Origin: UBA7672 sp965279085
Lineage (GTDB): Bacteria > Pseudomonadota > Alphaproteobacteria > Caulobacterales > Hyphomonadaceae
Direction: 5' to 3'
Length of the DNA stretch: 64,000 bases
Assembly (NCBI GenBank): GCA_965279085.1
Contig: OZ257149.1
Span: 992,001-1,056,000, forward strand
The translations under genes and the position numbers were made by a program. The notes under the pieces are model-generated. The model was not told where the DNA came from, searched no databases, and saw only the letters and a list, made by a program, of their open reading frames with translations. This document shows positions 1-8,136 of this stretch, in pieces. The stretch's first letter is position 1, and the number at the start of each line of letters is the position of its first letter.

Positions 1-1236
1 ACGGTCGACACCTTCAAGTTCTGGCGCAAGGCCGTGCTCGACCCCAGCTCCAACGCCCAGTTCGGCGAAGGCGGCGCCGGCACGTTCTCCGACGGCAAGC
101 TCTATTCCCAGATCAAGGACCCGCGCCATCTCGGCCGCAAGGTCCTTACAGAATTCGTCGAGGCGGGCGCGCCCGAGGAAATCCTCTTCGTCTCGAAGCC
201 CCACATCGGCACCTTCCGCCTCGTCTCGATGATCGAGCACATGCGCGAGAAGATCGAACGTCTCGGCGGCGAAATCCGCTTCCAGCACCAGGTCACCGAC
301 ATCCTTCTGCACGACCGCTCCGGTCAGAAACACATCGCCGGCGTCGTCCTCGCGAACGCCGAAACCATCGAAACCGATCGCGTCGTCATGGCCCTCGGCC
401 ACTCCGCCCGCGACACGTTCGAGATGCTGCACGGCCGTGGCGTCTTCTTCGAACCCAAGCCGTTCTCGATCGGCGTCCGCATCGAGCATCCGCAATCGAT
501 CATCGACTGCGCCCGCTTCGGCGCGAAAAACGCGGGCCACCCCATCCTCGGCGCGGCCGACTACAAGCTCGCCCACCACGCCGCGAACGGCCGCAGTGTC
601 TATTCCTTCTGCATGTGCCCGGGCGGAACGGTCGTCGCCGCAGCGTCCGAAGAAGGCCGCCTCGTCACCAACGGCATGAGCCAATATTCGCGCAAGGAGC
701 GCAACGCCAACGCCGGCATCGTGGTCGGCGTCACGCCAGAGGATTTCCCCGGAGACTTCCGCACCAATCCGCTCGCCGGCATCGCCTTCCAGCGTCACTG
801 GGAAGAGCAGGCTTTCATCGCCGGCGGCTCCAACTGGCTTGCCCCCGCTCAGCTTCTCGGCGACTTCCTCGCCAACCGCCCGAGCACAGCGCTCGGCGCG
901 ATTATCCCGTCTTACAAGCCTGGCGTCACACCGACCGACCTGAACCTCTGCCTGCCCGAATACGCCACTACGGCGATGCGCGAGGCGCTCGCCGTCTTCG
1001 GCCGCCAGATCCGGGGCTATGCGATGGAAGATGCCGTCATGACCGGCGTCGAAACGCGCACATCAAGCCCCGTCCGCATGACGCGCGGCGATGATCTGCA
1101 GTCGCTGAATGTGAGGGGCCTGTTCCCGGCCGGTGAAGGCGCCGGCTATGCTGGCGGCATTCTGTCGGCGGCGGTCGACGGCATCAAAGTGGCTGAGGCC
1201 GTGGCTTTGTCAGCCACGGCCCGTATTGCAGCCTAG
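1..1236 (+). CDS. NAD(P)/FAD-dependent oxidoreductase, COG2509-like, 5'-truncated
   Basis: The reading frame is open from the first base of the window, so the N-terminal part, where the FAD Rossmann motif would lie, is missing. The visible part begins with a stretch containing LDPSSNAQFGEGGAGTFSDG and ends with a second nucleotide-binding segment, GLFPAGEGAGYAGGI, followed by AVDGIKVAEA. Both match the uncharacterised FAD-dependent dehydrogenases of COG2509, soluble flavoproteins of unknown substrate. Stop TAG is at 1234. A first internal ATG-like start at 34 should not be taken as the true start, because homology continues upstream. It converges on the next gene with a 9-bp gap. Confidence 0.85.
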   Translation, partial: TVDTFKFWRKAVLDPSSNAQFGEGGAGTFSDGKLYSQIKDPRHLGRKVLTEFVEAGAPEEILFVSKPHIGTFRLVSMIEHMREKIERLGGEIRFQHQVTDILLHDRSGQKHIAGVVLANAETIETDRVVMALGHSARDTFEMLHGRGVFFEPKPFSIGVRIEHPQSIIDCARFGAKNAGHPILGAADYKLAHHAANGRSVYSFCMCPGGTVVAAASEEGRLVTNGMSQYSRKERNANAGIVVGVTPEDFPGDFRTNPLAGIAFQRHWEEQAFIAGGSNWLAPAQLLGDFLANRPSTALGAIIPSYKPGVTPTDLNLCLPEYATTAMREALAVFGRQIRGYAMEDAVMTGVETRTSSPVRMTRGDDLQSLNVRGLFPAGEGAGYAGGILSAAVDGIKVAEAVALSATARIAA

Positions 1237-1245
1237 TCAGTCTGC

Positions 1246-1530
1246 TTAGTCTTCTTCGCGGTTGCGCAGCATGATGACCGCAGCCACCACCGCACCCACA
1301 GCCGCACCGATCGCCAGCGTGCGGAGCGGGTGCTCCTTCACTTCACGCGTGACGAACTTCACGGCCTTTTTGCCGCCGCGCACAGCGTTGTCCGCGACAT
1401 CGCCAGCGAACTCGCTCGCGCCGCCAAATGCCCTGCGGGCCTTTTCAGAAAAATCTGACATGTCTTCCGCCACCCTTCCGGCCAGGTCACTGACCGATCC
1501 ATTGTTTTCCGTCTTGCGCGCCGTCACCAT
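1246..1530 (-). CDS. Small DUF883-like membrane-anchored protein
   Basis: A 94-residue protein. The start at 1530 (MVTARK) is chosen because GGAG lies just upstream; a longer frame to 1602 lacks this. The N-terminal half is charged and helical. The C-terminus has the segment VKEHPLRTLAIGAAVGAVV followed by a short hydrophobic stretch and a charged tail (LRNREED), the pattern of ElaB/YqjD/DUF883 proteins, which sit in the inner membrane by one C-terminal helix. In E. coli relatives bind ribosomes in stationary phase; whether that applies here is unknown. Confidence 0.75.
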   Translation of the reverse strand: MVTARKTENNGSVSDLAGRVAEDMSDFSEKARRAFGGASEFAGDVADNAVRGGKKAVKFVTREVKEHPLRTLAIGAAVGAVVAAVIMLRNREED

Positions 1531-1621
1531 GATCTCATCTCCGACTGATCCGGTTTGTAATGTCCGGCGGAGTGATTGGTTCCCGGCTGACGCAAGCCTC
1601 AAGCCAAGCTAGCCTGCGCGC

Positions 1622-2074
1622 ATGGCCACTGCCCAGCAGCAACTCGAAGGTTTCCTGCAAAAGTACTCGCCCGAGATGGAAAAGCTTGGACGCGCGTCTT
1701 TGGCGCATCTGCGCAAGCGGCTGCCCGGTGCGGTCGTCATGGTTTACGACAACTTCAATTACCTCGCGCTTGGCTTTGGCCAGACGGACAAGGTGTCTGC
1801 GATCCCAATCTCCATCGCGCTCTACCCGCGCTGGGCGACCTTGTTTTTCATGCAGGGGGCCACGCTTGACGATCCCGAAGGCCTCCTCTCCGGCAAGGGT
1901 CCGAAGATCCGCTCCATGCGTCTCGTGGACGGTCTCAAGACACTGAAGTCGTCGGACGTGGATGAGTTGATCGCCGCCGCAGTACTGCAGGCGAACTGGA
2001 AGCTCGACCCTCGCGTAAAAGGCGAGCTGGTCATCAAGTCGGTTTCCGCCAAGCAGCGCCCCCGCCGCCCCTGA
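1622..2074 (+). CDS. DUF1801-like (YdhG fold) protein
   Basis: A 150-residue soluble protein without signal peptide. The mid part (VYDNFNYLALGFG ... ISIALYPRWATLFFMQG) resembles the two-layer DUF1801/YdhG fold, which has no known reaction. It lies just upstream of the ArsR/SRPBCC cluster, which itself ends in a second DUF1801 protein (4525-4983), so it may belong to the same functional neighbourhood. It is separated from that cluster by the ArsR promoter and is probably transcribed on its own. The family call rests on pattern similarity only. Confidence 0.7.
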   Translation: MATAQQQLEGFLQKYSPEMEKLGRASLAHLRKRLPGAVVMVYDNFNYLALGFGQTDKVSAIPISIALYPRWATLFFMQGATLDDPEGLLSGKGPKIRSMRLVDGLKTLKSSDVDELIAAAVLQANWKLDPRVKGELVIKSVSAKQRPRRP

Positions 2075-2107
2075 TCTGCCCTCCTCCAAAAACTTCAGCA
2101 GAGCCTC

Positions 2108-2135
2108 TTGCCTTCCATAACTGTGTGGCTATTAT
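2108..2135 (+). promoter_or_regulatory. Candidate sigma-70 promoter of the ArsR/SRPBCC operon
   Basis: TTGCCT (2108-2113) and TATTAT (2130-2135) are separated by 16 bp and lie 27 bp before the arsR start. They match 4/6 and 5/6 bases of the -35 and -10 consensus. The -10 falls inside the twin operator described separately, so a bound repressor would block polymerase. Confidence 0.55.
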
Positions 2136-2149
2136 AACCGTGTGGTTAT
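2117..2149. promoter_or_regulatory. Twin ArsR-type operator
   Basis: Two copies of a 16-bp site lie 17 bp apart. The right copy (2134-2149) is a perfect palindrome, ATAACC-GTGT-GGTTAT. The left copy (2117-2132), ATAACT-GTGT-GGCTAT, differs at two symmetric positions. A further inverted pair, CCATAAC (2115-2121) and GTTATGG (2145-2151), encloses both. Palindromes of this form are expected for winged-helix ArsR dimers. The position over the -10 element and 13 bp before arsR suggests autorepression of the whole operon. Confidence 0.7.
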
Positions 2150-2161
2150 GGACAGACAGCA

Positions 2162-2518
2162 ATGACGCCATCGCAACGCCTCGACGCAACCTTCGCAGCT
2201 CTGGCTGATCCGACGCGGCGCGCGATCCTCGCCCGGCTCGCACAGGGGCACGCCTCGGTCGCGGAACTGGCCGAGCCGTTCGCCATGAGCCAGCCGGCCG
2301 TCTCGAAACATCTGAAGGTGCTCGAGAATGCCGGGCTCATCTCGACCGCACAGGATGCCCAGCGCCGCCCGCGCAAACTCGAAGGCGTCCGCCTCGGCGA
2401 GGCGGTCGGATGGCTCGAAGAATACCGCCAGTTCTGGGAACGCCGTTACAGCGTCCTTGATGAGCTGCTTGGCCAGCTCCAAGCCAAGCCCCCGAAATCA
2501 AGACGCAAGCGCCATTAG
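2162..2518 (+). CDS. ArsR/SdpR-family transcriptional repressor
   Basis: A 118-residue winged-helix protein. Residues 8-22 (TFAALADPTRRAILA) are the classic ArsR N-terminal helix. The recognition helix is AMSQPAVSKHLKVLENAGL, followed by the wing region. No metal-binding cysteine pair is visible, which fits the SdpR-like subgroup found beside SRPBCC/AHSA1 genes rather than an arsenic sensor. It is the first gene of a unit that continues with a VOC protein (11-bp gap) and three SRPBCC genes, and it probably represses that unit through the twin operator upstream. Confidence 0.9.
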   Translation: MTPSQRLDATFAALADPTRRAILARLAQGHASVAELAEPFAMSQPAVSKHLKVLENAGLISTAQDAQRRPRKLEGVRLGEAVGWLEEYRQFWERRYSVLDELLGQLQAKPPKSRRKRH

Positions 2519-2529
2519 GAGAATCCAGC

Positions 2530-2976
2530 ATGGCATCCGTTCAGCAGATTTCCCCGTTCCTGATGTTCGACGGACCCGTCGAGGAAGCAGCGAAGTTCTA
2601 CGTCTCCGTCTTCCCGAACTCGGAGATCAGGTCCGCCAGTCCGATGTCGGCCACCATCGTGGCGAACGGAACCGAGATCCTGATGTTCAACGGCGGCTCG
2701 CACTTCAAGTTCACACCCGGCATCTCTCTGTTCGTTAAGTGCAAGGACCAGGCGGAGGTTGATCTCTACTGGAACAAGTTCCTCTCCGGCGGCGGGCGCG
2801 AAGACAATTGCGGCTGGCTGCAGGACAAGTGGGGCGTCTCCTGGCAGATCATCCCCGATGCGCTGGGCCGTTACCTCGGCGATCCCGATCGCGAGAAGGC
2901 CAATCGCGCTCTGCAGGCCATGCTGAAGATGAAGAAGATCATCGTCGCGGATCTCGAAGCGGCTTTCGCCGGCTGA
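2530..2976 (+). CDS. PhnB-like VOC-superfamily protein
   Basis: A 148-residue protein with the PhnB/3-demethylubiquinone-methyltransferase-like glyoxalase fold. It shows PFLMFDGPVEEAAKFYVSVF at the start, then GGREDNCGWLQDKWGVSWQI and a C-terminal helix. These proteins are dimers of the VOC fold; most have no proven reaction, and the methyltransferase label used for them is doubtful. It follows arsR by 11 bp and precedes the SRPBCC genes. This arsR-VOC-SRPBCC association recurs in proteobacteria, which suggests a shared small-molecule stress function. Confidence 0.88.
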   Translation: MASVQQISPFLMFDGPVEEAAKFYVSVFPNSEIRSASPMSATIVANGTEILMFNGGSHFKFTPGISLFVKCKDQAEVDLYWNKFLSGGGREDNCGWLQDKWGVSWQIIPDALGRYLGDPDREKANRALQAMLKMKKIIVADLEAAFAG

Positions 2977-3016
2977 ATTTCCCCTAAGCATAAAAACAGA
3001 AAAGAACGAGACTGAC

Positions 3017-3532
3017 ATGGTGAGGACGATGGAGAAGGCGCAGGTCTCTCTGCCCAGCGATACCGAAGTCCGCGTGACACGCGACTTCAGGGCCCCGCGC
3101 ACGCTGGTCTGGCAGGTGCACACCGATCCCAAGCTGGTGACGCGCTGGATGCTCGGCCCGCCCGGCTGGTCGATGCCTGTGTGCGAGATGGACGTGCGCC
3201 CGGGCGGGAAGTATCGCTGGCGCTGGCGTTCGGATGAGGGCGGCCAGGAGTTCGGCTTCTTCGGCACCTTCCTCGAAGTCGATGCGCCTGCTCGCATGAA
3301 GCACGAGGAAACGGTCGATCCCGGCGATGTCGGTGGCGCAATGGACGCCAGCGAGCCGGCCATCATCCGCACGTCCTTCACCGAAAAGAACGGCATCACC
3401 TCGCTCGAAACCGTGATGAAGTTCGCGAGCAAGGAAATCCGCGACGCCGCCGTCTCCACCGGCATGACCGACGGCATGGAGATGGGCTACGAGCGCCTCG
3501 ACAAGATGTTCGCCGAACAGCAGGGAGGTTGA
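3017..3532 (+). CDS. SRPBCC (AHSA1-type) protein, paralogue 1
   Basis: A 171-residue START/Bet v1-like protein of the Activator of Hsp90 ATPase homologue (AHSA1) group. It has DFRAPRTLVWQ near the N-terminus, the middle motif VCEMDVRPGGKYRWRW and the C-terminal helix STGMTDGMEMGYERLDKM. The fold forms a hydrophobic ligand cavity; the ligand is unknown. It is the first of three tandem copies. Its stop is directly followed by the next start (1-bp gap). An internal ATG at residue 5 (3029) is an alternative start. Confidence 0.88.
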   Translation: MVRTMEKAQVSLPSDTEVRVTRDFRAPRTLVWQVHTDPKLVTRWMLGPPGWSMPVCEMDVRPGGKYRWRWRSDEGGQEFGFFGTFLEVDAPARMKHEETVDPGDVGGAMDASEPAIIRTSFTEKNGITSLETVMKFASKEIRDAAVSTGMTDGMEMGYERLDKMFAEQQGG

Positions 3533-3533
3533 G

Positions 3534-4040
3534 ATGGTCAAACCCGCCGAAGTCTCCCTGCCCAGCGACACCGAAGTCCGCGTCACGCGTGACTTCAAGG
3601 CTCCGCGCACCCTTGTGTGGCAGGCGCATGTCGATCCGAACCTCTTTCAACGCTGGATAGGAGGCTATCCGGGCTGGTCGATGCCGGTGTGCGAGATGGA
3701 TGTCCGCACCGGCGGCAAATATCGCTGGCTTTGGCGCACTGATGACGGCAGCCAGGAGTTCGGGTTCTTCGGCGAGTACAGCGAAGTCAAAGCGCCAGCC
3801 CGCATGATTGCCGTCGAGCACTACAATCCCGGCACGATGGGCGGCGCGATGGATGCGAGCAGCCCGACTATCAACCACACGTCTTTCACAGAGAAGAATG
3901 GCGTCACGACGCTGGTCACACTGTTGAAATACGTGTCGAAGGAAGCGCGCGACGCGGCCATCTCCACCGGCATGACCGACGGCATGGAGGTGAGCTACGG
4001 ACGCCTCGACACACTCGTCGCCGAACAGCGGGGAGGCTGA
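3534..4040 (+). CDS. SRPBCC (AHSA1-type) protein, paralogue 2
   Basis: A 168-residue copy of the preceding gene. The first 30 codons (SLPSDTEVRVTRDFKAPRT) and the last 25 (AISTGMTDGMEVSYGRLDTL) are almost the same as in paralogue 1, also at DNA level, while the middle has diverged. That is what recent tandem duplication followed by change in the ligand cavity would leave. The next gene starts after 1 bp, so the copies are probably translationally coupled. Confidence 0.88.
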   Translation: MVKPAEVSLPSDTEVRVTRDFKAPRTLVWQAHVDPNLFQRWIGGYPGWSMPVCEMDVRTGGKYRWLWRTDDGSQEFGFFGEYSEVKAPARMIAVEHYNPGTMGGAMDASSPTINHTSFTEKNGVTTLVTLLKYVSKEARDAAISTGMTDGMEVSYGRLDTLVAEQRGG

Positions 4041-4041
4041 C

Positions 4042-4524
4042 GTGGCCAACAAGCTTGAAATCACGCTGCCGTCCGATCGCGAGATCGTCATCACGCGCTC
4101 CTTCGACGCCCCGCGCGAGCATGTGTGGGACGCCCACACCAAGCCCGCCTTGGTGCGCCGCTGGCTGCTCGGCCCGCCGGGCTGGGAGATGCCGGTCTGC
4201 GACATCGACCTGCGCGCTGGCGGCAAGTACCGCTATGAGTGGGAAGACAAAGGCCGCAACAAGAAGATGGGCATGGGAGGCGTTTTCACTGAGGTCGTGA
4301 AGCCCGAGCGCATCGGCTCACGCGAGAAGTTCGACGACGACTGGACCGGCGGCGAGACGGTGAACATGCAGGTGTTCACCGAAGCCGGCGGCAAGACGAA
4401 GTCGGTCCTCACCGTCCTCTACGCCTCGAAACAGGCCCGCGACGGCGCGGCCGCCAGCGGCATGACCGACGGCATGGAGGCGGGCTACGCACGCCTCGAC
4501 GAAGTTCTGGCGAGCCTCGCCTAA
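4042..4524 (+). CDS. SRPBCC (AHSA1-type) protein, paralogue 3
   Basis: A 160-residue third copy with a GTG start 1 bp after the previous stop. It keeps the family framework (RSFDAPREHVWDAHT, VCDIDLRAGGKYRYEW, SGMTDGMEAGYARLDE) but is clearly more divergent than the first two, so it is probably the oldest of the three. The middle part differs (EDKGRNKKMGMGGVF), suggesting a different ligand. The stop TAA is directly followed by the ATG of the DUF1801 gene. Confidence 0.88.
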   Translation: MANKLEITLPSDREIVITRSFDAPREHVWDAHTKPALVRRWLLGPPGWEMPVCDIDLRAGGKYRYEWEDKGRNKKMGMGGVFTEVVKPERIGSREKFDDDWTGGETVNMQVFTEAGGKTKSVLTVLYASKQARDGAAASGMTDGMEAGYARLDEVLASLA

Positions 4525-4983
4525 ATGCCCACCAAAGCGCACAAGCCTGCCGGGAAGAAGAGCGCCGCCGAGAAGCCGAAAACGGCCCGGCCAAAGACGC
4601 CCTCCCGGCCTCTCCCCGACGACGCCTCCGCCTTCCTCGCCGCCCTCGACCATCCGCTGAAGGCTGATATCGAGGCGGTGAGGAAGCTCATTCTGGGCGC
4701 AGACCCAGCCATCACCGACGGCGTGAAATGGAATTCGCTCAGCTTCCGCCACACCGACTGGTTCGCCACCGTGAACCTGCGCTCGAAGGACGTGATCCAG
4801 CTGGTCATGCACACAGGCGCAAAGGCGAAAGACGATCCGAAGCTGAGAATCCCCGACGAGAACGGCCTGCTCGTCTGGCTCGCCAAGGACCGCGCCCTCG
4901 CAACGTTGGGCGCGGGCAAGACGCTGAAGGCGAATGCGACAGCGTTCACCGTGATCGTAAAGGCCTGGGTCAAGTACGTTTAG
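4525..4983 (+). CDS. DUF1801-family protein with basic N-terminal extension
   Basis: A 152-residue protein whose ATG abuts the preceding stop. Residues 1-32 are rich in Lys, Pro and Ala and look disordered. The DUF1801 domain follows, with the typical HPLKADIEAVRKLILGADP and DGVKWNSLSFRHTDWF. DUF1801 proteins are often encoded with ArsR and SRPBCC genes; the biochemical role is unknown. It is the last gene of the ArsR-controlled unit and converges on the next gene 3 bp later. Confidence 0.88.
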   Translation: MPTKAHKPAGKKSAAEKPKTARPKTPSRPLPDDASAFLAALDHPLKADIEAVRKLILGADPAITDGVKWNSLSFRHTDWFATVNLRSKDVIQLVMHTGAKAKDDPKLRIPDENGLLVWLAKDRALATLGAGKTLKANATAFTVIVKAWVKYV

Positions 4984-4986
4984 CGC

Positions 4987-5601
4987 TCACGCACGCAGGG
5001 CTTTGAGCATCTCCGGCGCAATATCGGCGCGCACCGAGATTTCCGAAACGGCATCCGGCGATTTCTTCAGCCCGCGCCGCACGCGATTGAGCCTGAAGTC
5101 GTCCGCAGCGTCAGTGGCAGCCACATAGATCCAGTCGCCACGCCTCGCCGGCTTGCGGCGGGCTGCTCCCGTGTTGATCGGCGCAAGATCGATGTGAGGC
5201 GCCAGTTTCTCGAAGAACTTCCTGGCGTCGAACACAAGTTTCGAGACCGGGTGCTCCTCGTGGCTTTGCTCGAACGCGCCGCCATCCGCGCCCGCCCAGA
5301 AGAATATCCGGCTATCGAGCTGCTCGCTCCAGCTTTCGATCGTGTGACCATCGAGGAAGGACGCTGCACTGCCGATCCCGAAGCGCAACGCGCCCTGGCT
5401 GTTGAGCCGCGCCGTGTTGGAACCAATCTTCAGCTGCAGCCGATCCTTGCGCAGGACCAGCGATCCGTCTGGCGCCTTCGCCAGTTTCGCCAGCGACACC
5501 GGGCGCAGTAGTCCGCGCGCGGAAATTCCGGGAAGGTTCTCCGTCAATGTGGTATGCGAGATGTGGTCGCCGACGAGCGCCACGAACTCATCCGCCGTCA
5601 T
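4987..5601 (-). CDS. DUF7002-like protein
   Basis: A 204-residue soluble protein. The N-terminus (DHISHTTLTENLPGISARGLL) has the histidine-leucine-threonine and xGLL pattern seen in DUF7002 and in ADP-ribosyltransferase-like folds that begin with a His-Ser/Thr motif. The middle has SRIFFWAG. No enzymatic activity is established for the family and it is not certain that the catalytic residues of an ADP-ribosyltransferase are present. It ends 3 bp from the convergent DUF1801 gene and starts 18 bp from the end of gltX, so it may be read through from gltX. Confidence 0.6.
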   Translation of the reverse strand: MTADEFVALVGDHISHTTLTENLPGISARGLLRPVSLAKLAKAPDGSLVLRKDRLQLKIGSNTARLNSQGALRFGIGSAASFLDGHTIESWSEQLDSRIFFWAGADGGAFEQSHEEHPVSKLVFDARKFFEKLAPHIDLAPINTGAARRKPARRGDWIYVAATDAADDFRLNRVRRGLKKSPDAVSEISVRADIAPEMLKALRA

Positions 5602-5619
5602 CGCCCCACCCCTGCTTCG

Positions 5620-6975
5620 CTACGGCGCCGCCTGCACGAGACGCGCACGCGCCTTCTCGCCGCCGATCAGCACGAGCATCTTGTCCATCTCCGGACCATG
5701 CTCCTGATCGGTCAGCACGCGGCGGAGCGGCATGAACAGGCCTTTGCCCTTCCGCCCCGTCTTGGCTTTCACCGCATCCACCCATTCCTTCCAGGTCGCC
5801 GCCGTCACATCGCCAGCGGGGAACAGCTTCGCCGCCTCGCCGATGAAAGCCTGGTCGTCCGTGTCCAGTTCCGGCCCGGTCAGCCCGCCGCCATAGACAA
5901 CGGTGAGCCACAGTGCGGCATCCGGCACGCCTTTCAGGTTGCCCTTCACAGCATCCCAGAATTCCGGCGTCGCCTTGTCGCCGTAGGTCAGCTTCTCCAG
6001 ACGCGGCTTCACCGTCTCAAAGCTCATGCCATGCACGATCTGCGCATTGAGGCCGTTGAGTTCGCTCTCGTCGAAACGCGCTGGCGCCCGGCCCATCTTC
6101 GAGAACGAGAATTCCAGCGCCAGCTGCTGCAGGCTTTCGCGCACTTCCACCGGATCGGACGTGCCGATCTTCGCCAGCAGCGACAGGATCGCCATCGGCT
6201 CATAGCCCTCAAGCCGCAGCTGTTCCGCCGACAGCGAGCCGAGGCGCTTCGACAACCCCTGCCCGTCCGCGCCGATCAGCAGCGGCATGTGCGCCATCTC
6301 GGGCGGCTTCGCGCCCAGCGCCAGGAAGATCTCGATCTGCGCGCCGGAGTTGGTGACGTGATCCTCGCCGCGGATCACATGCGTGATCTTCGCGTCGATG
6401 TCGTCCACCACGGACGGCATCGTGTAGAGGAACGAACCATCCTCGCGGATCAGTACCGGGTCAGACACAGAAGCTGTATCGATTGACTGCTGCCCGCGCA
6501 CGAGATCGTTCCACTCCGCGCGCCCACCGGACAGCTTGAAGCGCCAATGCGGCTTGCGCCCCTCCGCTTCCAGCTTCGCGCGATCGGCGTCGGTCAACTC
6601 CAGAGCCGCGCGATCATAGACCGGCGGCTTCCCACGGCTTTGCGCGATCTTCTTGCGGCGCTCCAGCTCCTCGGGGCTTTCATAGCAGGGATACAGCAGG
6701 CCCTTGGCCTTCAGCTCTTCCGCCGCCTTGGCATAGCGGTCGAACTTCTCCGACTGCTTGAACGTCTCGTCCCACGTCATGCCCAGCCACGACAGGTCCG
6801 TGCGGATGCCGTCCTCATTTTCCTTTGTGGACCGCTCAACGTCGGTGTCGTCGATGCGCAGCACGAAGACGCCGCCCTGGCCCTTCGCGAACAGCCAGTT
6901 CACCAGCGCGGTACGGATGTTCCCGACGTGCAGCTTGCCCGTGGGCGAAGGCGCAAAGCGGACTTTGACGGTCAT
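5620..6975 (-). CDS. gltX: Glutamyl-tRNA synthetase
   Basis: A 451-residue class I synthetase that charges tRNA with glutamate in the cytoplasm. The start at 6975 (MTVKVRFAPSPTG) matches the family N-terminus; the frame runs on to 7014 without support. The HIGH-type motif is HVGN (residues 16-19) and the KMSKS-type motif is LSKR (241-244), preceded by the GEDHVTNS segment. The C-terminal anticodon-binding domain is complete. Alphaproteobacteria often carry two GltX, one of which makes Glu-tRNA(Gln) for GatCAB; gatA and gatC lie in this window, but which type this is cannot be told by eye. Confidence 0.96.
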   Translation of the reverse strand: MTVKVRFAPSPTGKLHVGNIRTALVNWLFAKGQGGVFVLRIDDTDVERSTKENEDGIRTDLSWLGMTWDETFKQSEKFDRYAKAAEELKAKGLLYPCYESPEELERRKKIAQSRGKPPVYDRAALELTDADRAKLEAEGRKPHWRFKLSGGRAEWNDLVRGQQSIDTASVSDPVLIREDGSFLYTMPSVVDDIDAKITHVIRGEDHVTNSGAQIEIFLALGAKPPEMAHMPLLIGADGQGLSKRLGSLSAEQLRLEGYEPMAILSLLAKIGTSDPVEVRESLQQLALEFSFSKMGRAPARFDESELNGLNAQIVHGMSFETVKPRLEKLTYGDKATPEFWDAVKGNLKGVPDAALWLTVVYGGGLTGPELDTDDQAFIGEAAKLFPAGDVTAATWKEWVDAVKAKTGRKGKGLFMPLRRVLTDQEHGPEMDKMLVLIGGEKARARLVQAAP

Positions 6976-7053
6976 GGTCGCGAATTCCAAGTTTCGGAGG
7001 GTGCGGGGATGCATGTACCCATCCGGCCCCGCTTGGCAAGCTAAGCGCTGGGC

Positions 7054-8016
7054 TTAGCCAAAAGCCATGGAATTCCGGGCAATAAGTTCCGACAGCAGCG
7101 TGGCGTCGAACTGCCTCGCGCCATAGTCGATCGAGAACGACTCCAGCCGGGACAGAAGGTTTACGCCCACGATCATCGCAGGCTCGTTCTTCAGCCCCCA
7201 GATGTCGAATATCGGCGCATCGGCGGCTACGGTCGCCGCATCCTTCACGGAGAATGCCTTCATCTCCACCTTCGGCAGCGCGATGTACTGGCCGATGATC
7301 GCATGGCCGGTGACGCCGACGATCTTCACATTATCCACGCGCTCCAGCCTTGGATGCTCCCGCTTCAGCGCGTTGCTCAGAGCCATGTTGGCGATGCATT
7401 CCTGCGCGCCGGTATCCAGCATCAGCTTGGTGCTCACATTGCCGACGCGTCCATCGATTTCGGCGAGCAGCCCGTTGCGCACCCGCATGTTGCCGCGGGG
7501 GGCCGTGCGCGTCTGCCGGCGCGAACTTTCGATCCGCACCGTCCGCTTCTGGATGTTGAACACCAGCTTCTTGCCGATAAACACGTCGGCGCCGAGAATT
7601 CCATCTATGCGGGCGAGACCAGCGTCAGAGAGGATGGCGATACGCACGTCTTCCTTCACCACCGCGCCCGTCTGGATCTTCTTGATCCGGGCCACTGGCG
7701 TCGTCGCAACACCCGTCGTGCCAGCGACAATCGCCGTTCCGCTGATCTCCGCGCCCAGCGCCGCGAGGTGGCGCTGCGCCAGCACGGTTGTGGTCGAGCC
7801 GGTGTCGACCATGAAGTTGTACGGCCCCTTGTCGTTCAGCATCACCTTCGCGGTGGGCCGTCCATAGGCGTCGACCCACGCATCGAGCGTGGACGTGATG
7901 TCGGTCTGCACCGGAGCGTTGACGCGCGTGCCCGTCACCTGCGCCGAAGCCGCGCCCGCAAAGCCGAGCGCGGGCAGCGCGCCCAGCATCATCCGCCGCG
8001 TGAAGTCGATGGTCAT
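7054..8016 (-). CDS. Exported aspartic protease with two retropepsin-like DTG motifs, paralogue 1
   Basis: A 320-residue protein. Residues 1-26 (TRRMMLGALPALGFAGAASAQ) form a signal peptide with a twin-arginine-like RR. There are two catalytic-type motifs, DTGST at 71-75 and DTGAQ at 201-205. Each is followed by a hydrophobic-glycine segment, DGILGADVF (138-146) and MIVGVNLL near 287. This is the layout of two clan AA domains in one chain, so the active site could form within the monomer. Substrate unknown; location probably periplasmic. GGAGGA precedes the ATG. It is followed by the gltX gene and preceded by a paralogue. Confidence 0.82.
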   Translation of the reverse strand: MTIDFTRRMMLGALPALGFAGAASAQVTGTRVNAPVQTDITSTLDAWVDAYGRPTAKVMLNDKGPYNFMVDTGSTTTVLAQRHLAALGAEISGTAIVAGTTGVATTPVARIKKIQTGAVVKEDVRIAILSDAGLARIDGILGADVFIGKKLVFNIQKRTVRIESSRRQTRTAPRGNMRVRNGLLAEIDGRVGNVSTKLMLDTGAQECIANMALSNALKREHPRLERVDNVKIVGVTGHAIIGQYIALPKVEMKAFSVKDAATVAADAPIFDIWGLKNEPAMIVGVNLLSRLESFSIDYGARQFDATLLSELIARNSMAFG

Positions 8017-8136
8017 GGGCGTCCTCCCGCCCGCCCCCTTTTCGGCGGCTTATCGCGGGAGCATGATCCTGCTTCGGACACCCCGCAAGGCGGATATGTC
8101 AGGGAAACGCGTAACCGCGGCTACATTCGCAGCAGA

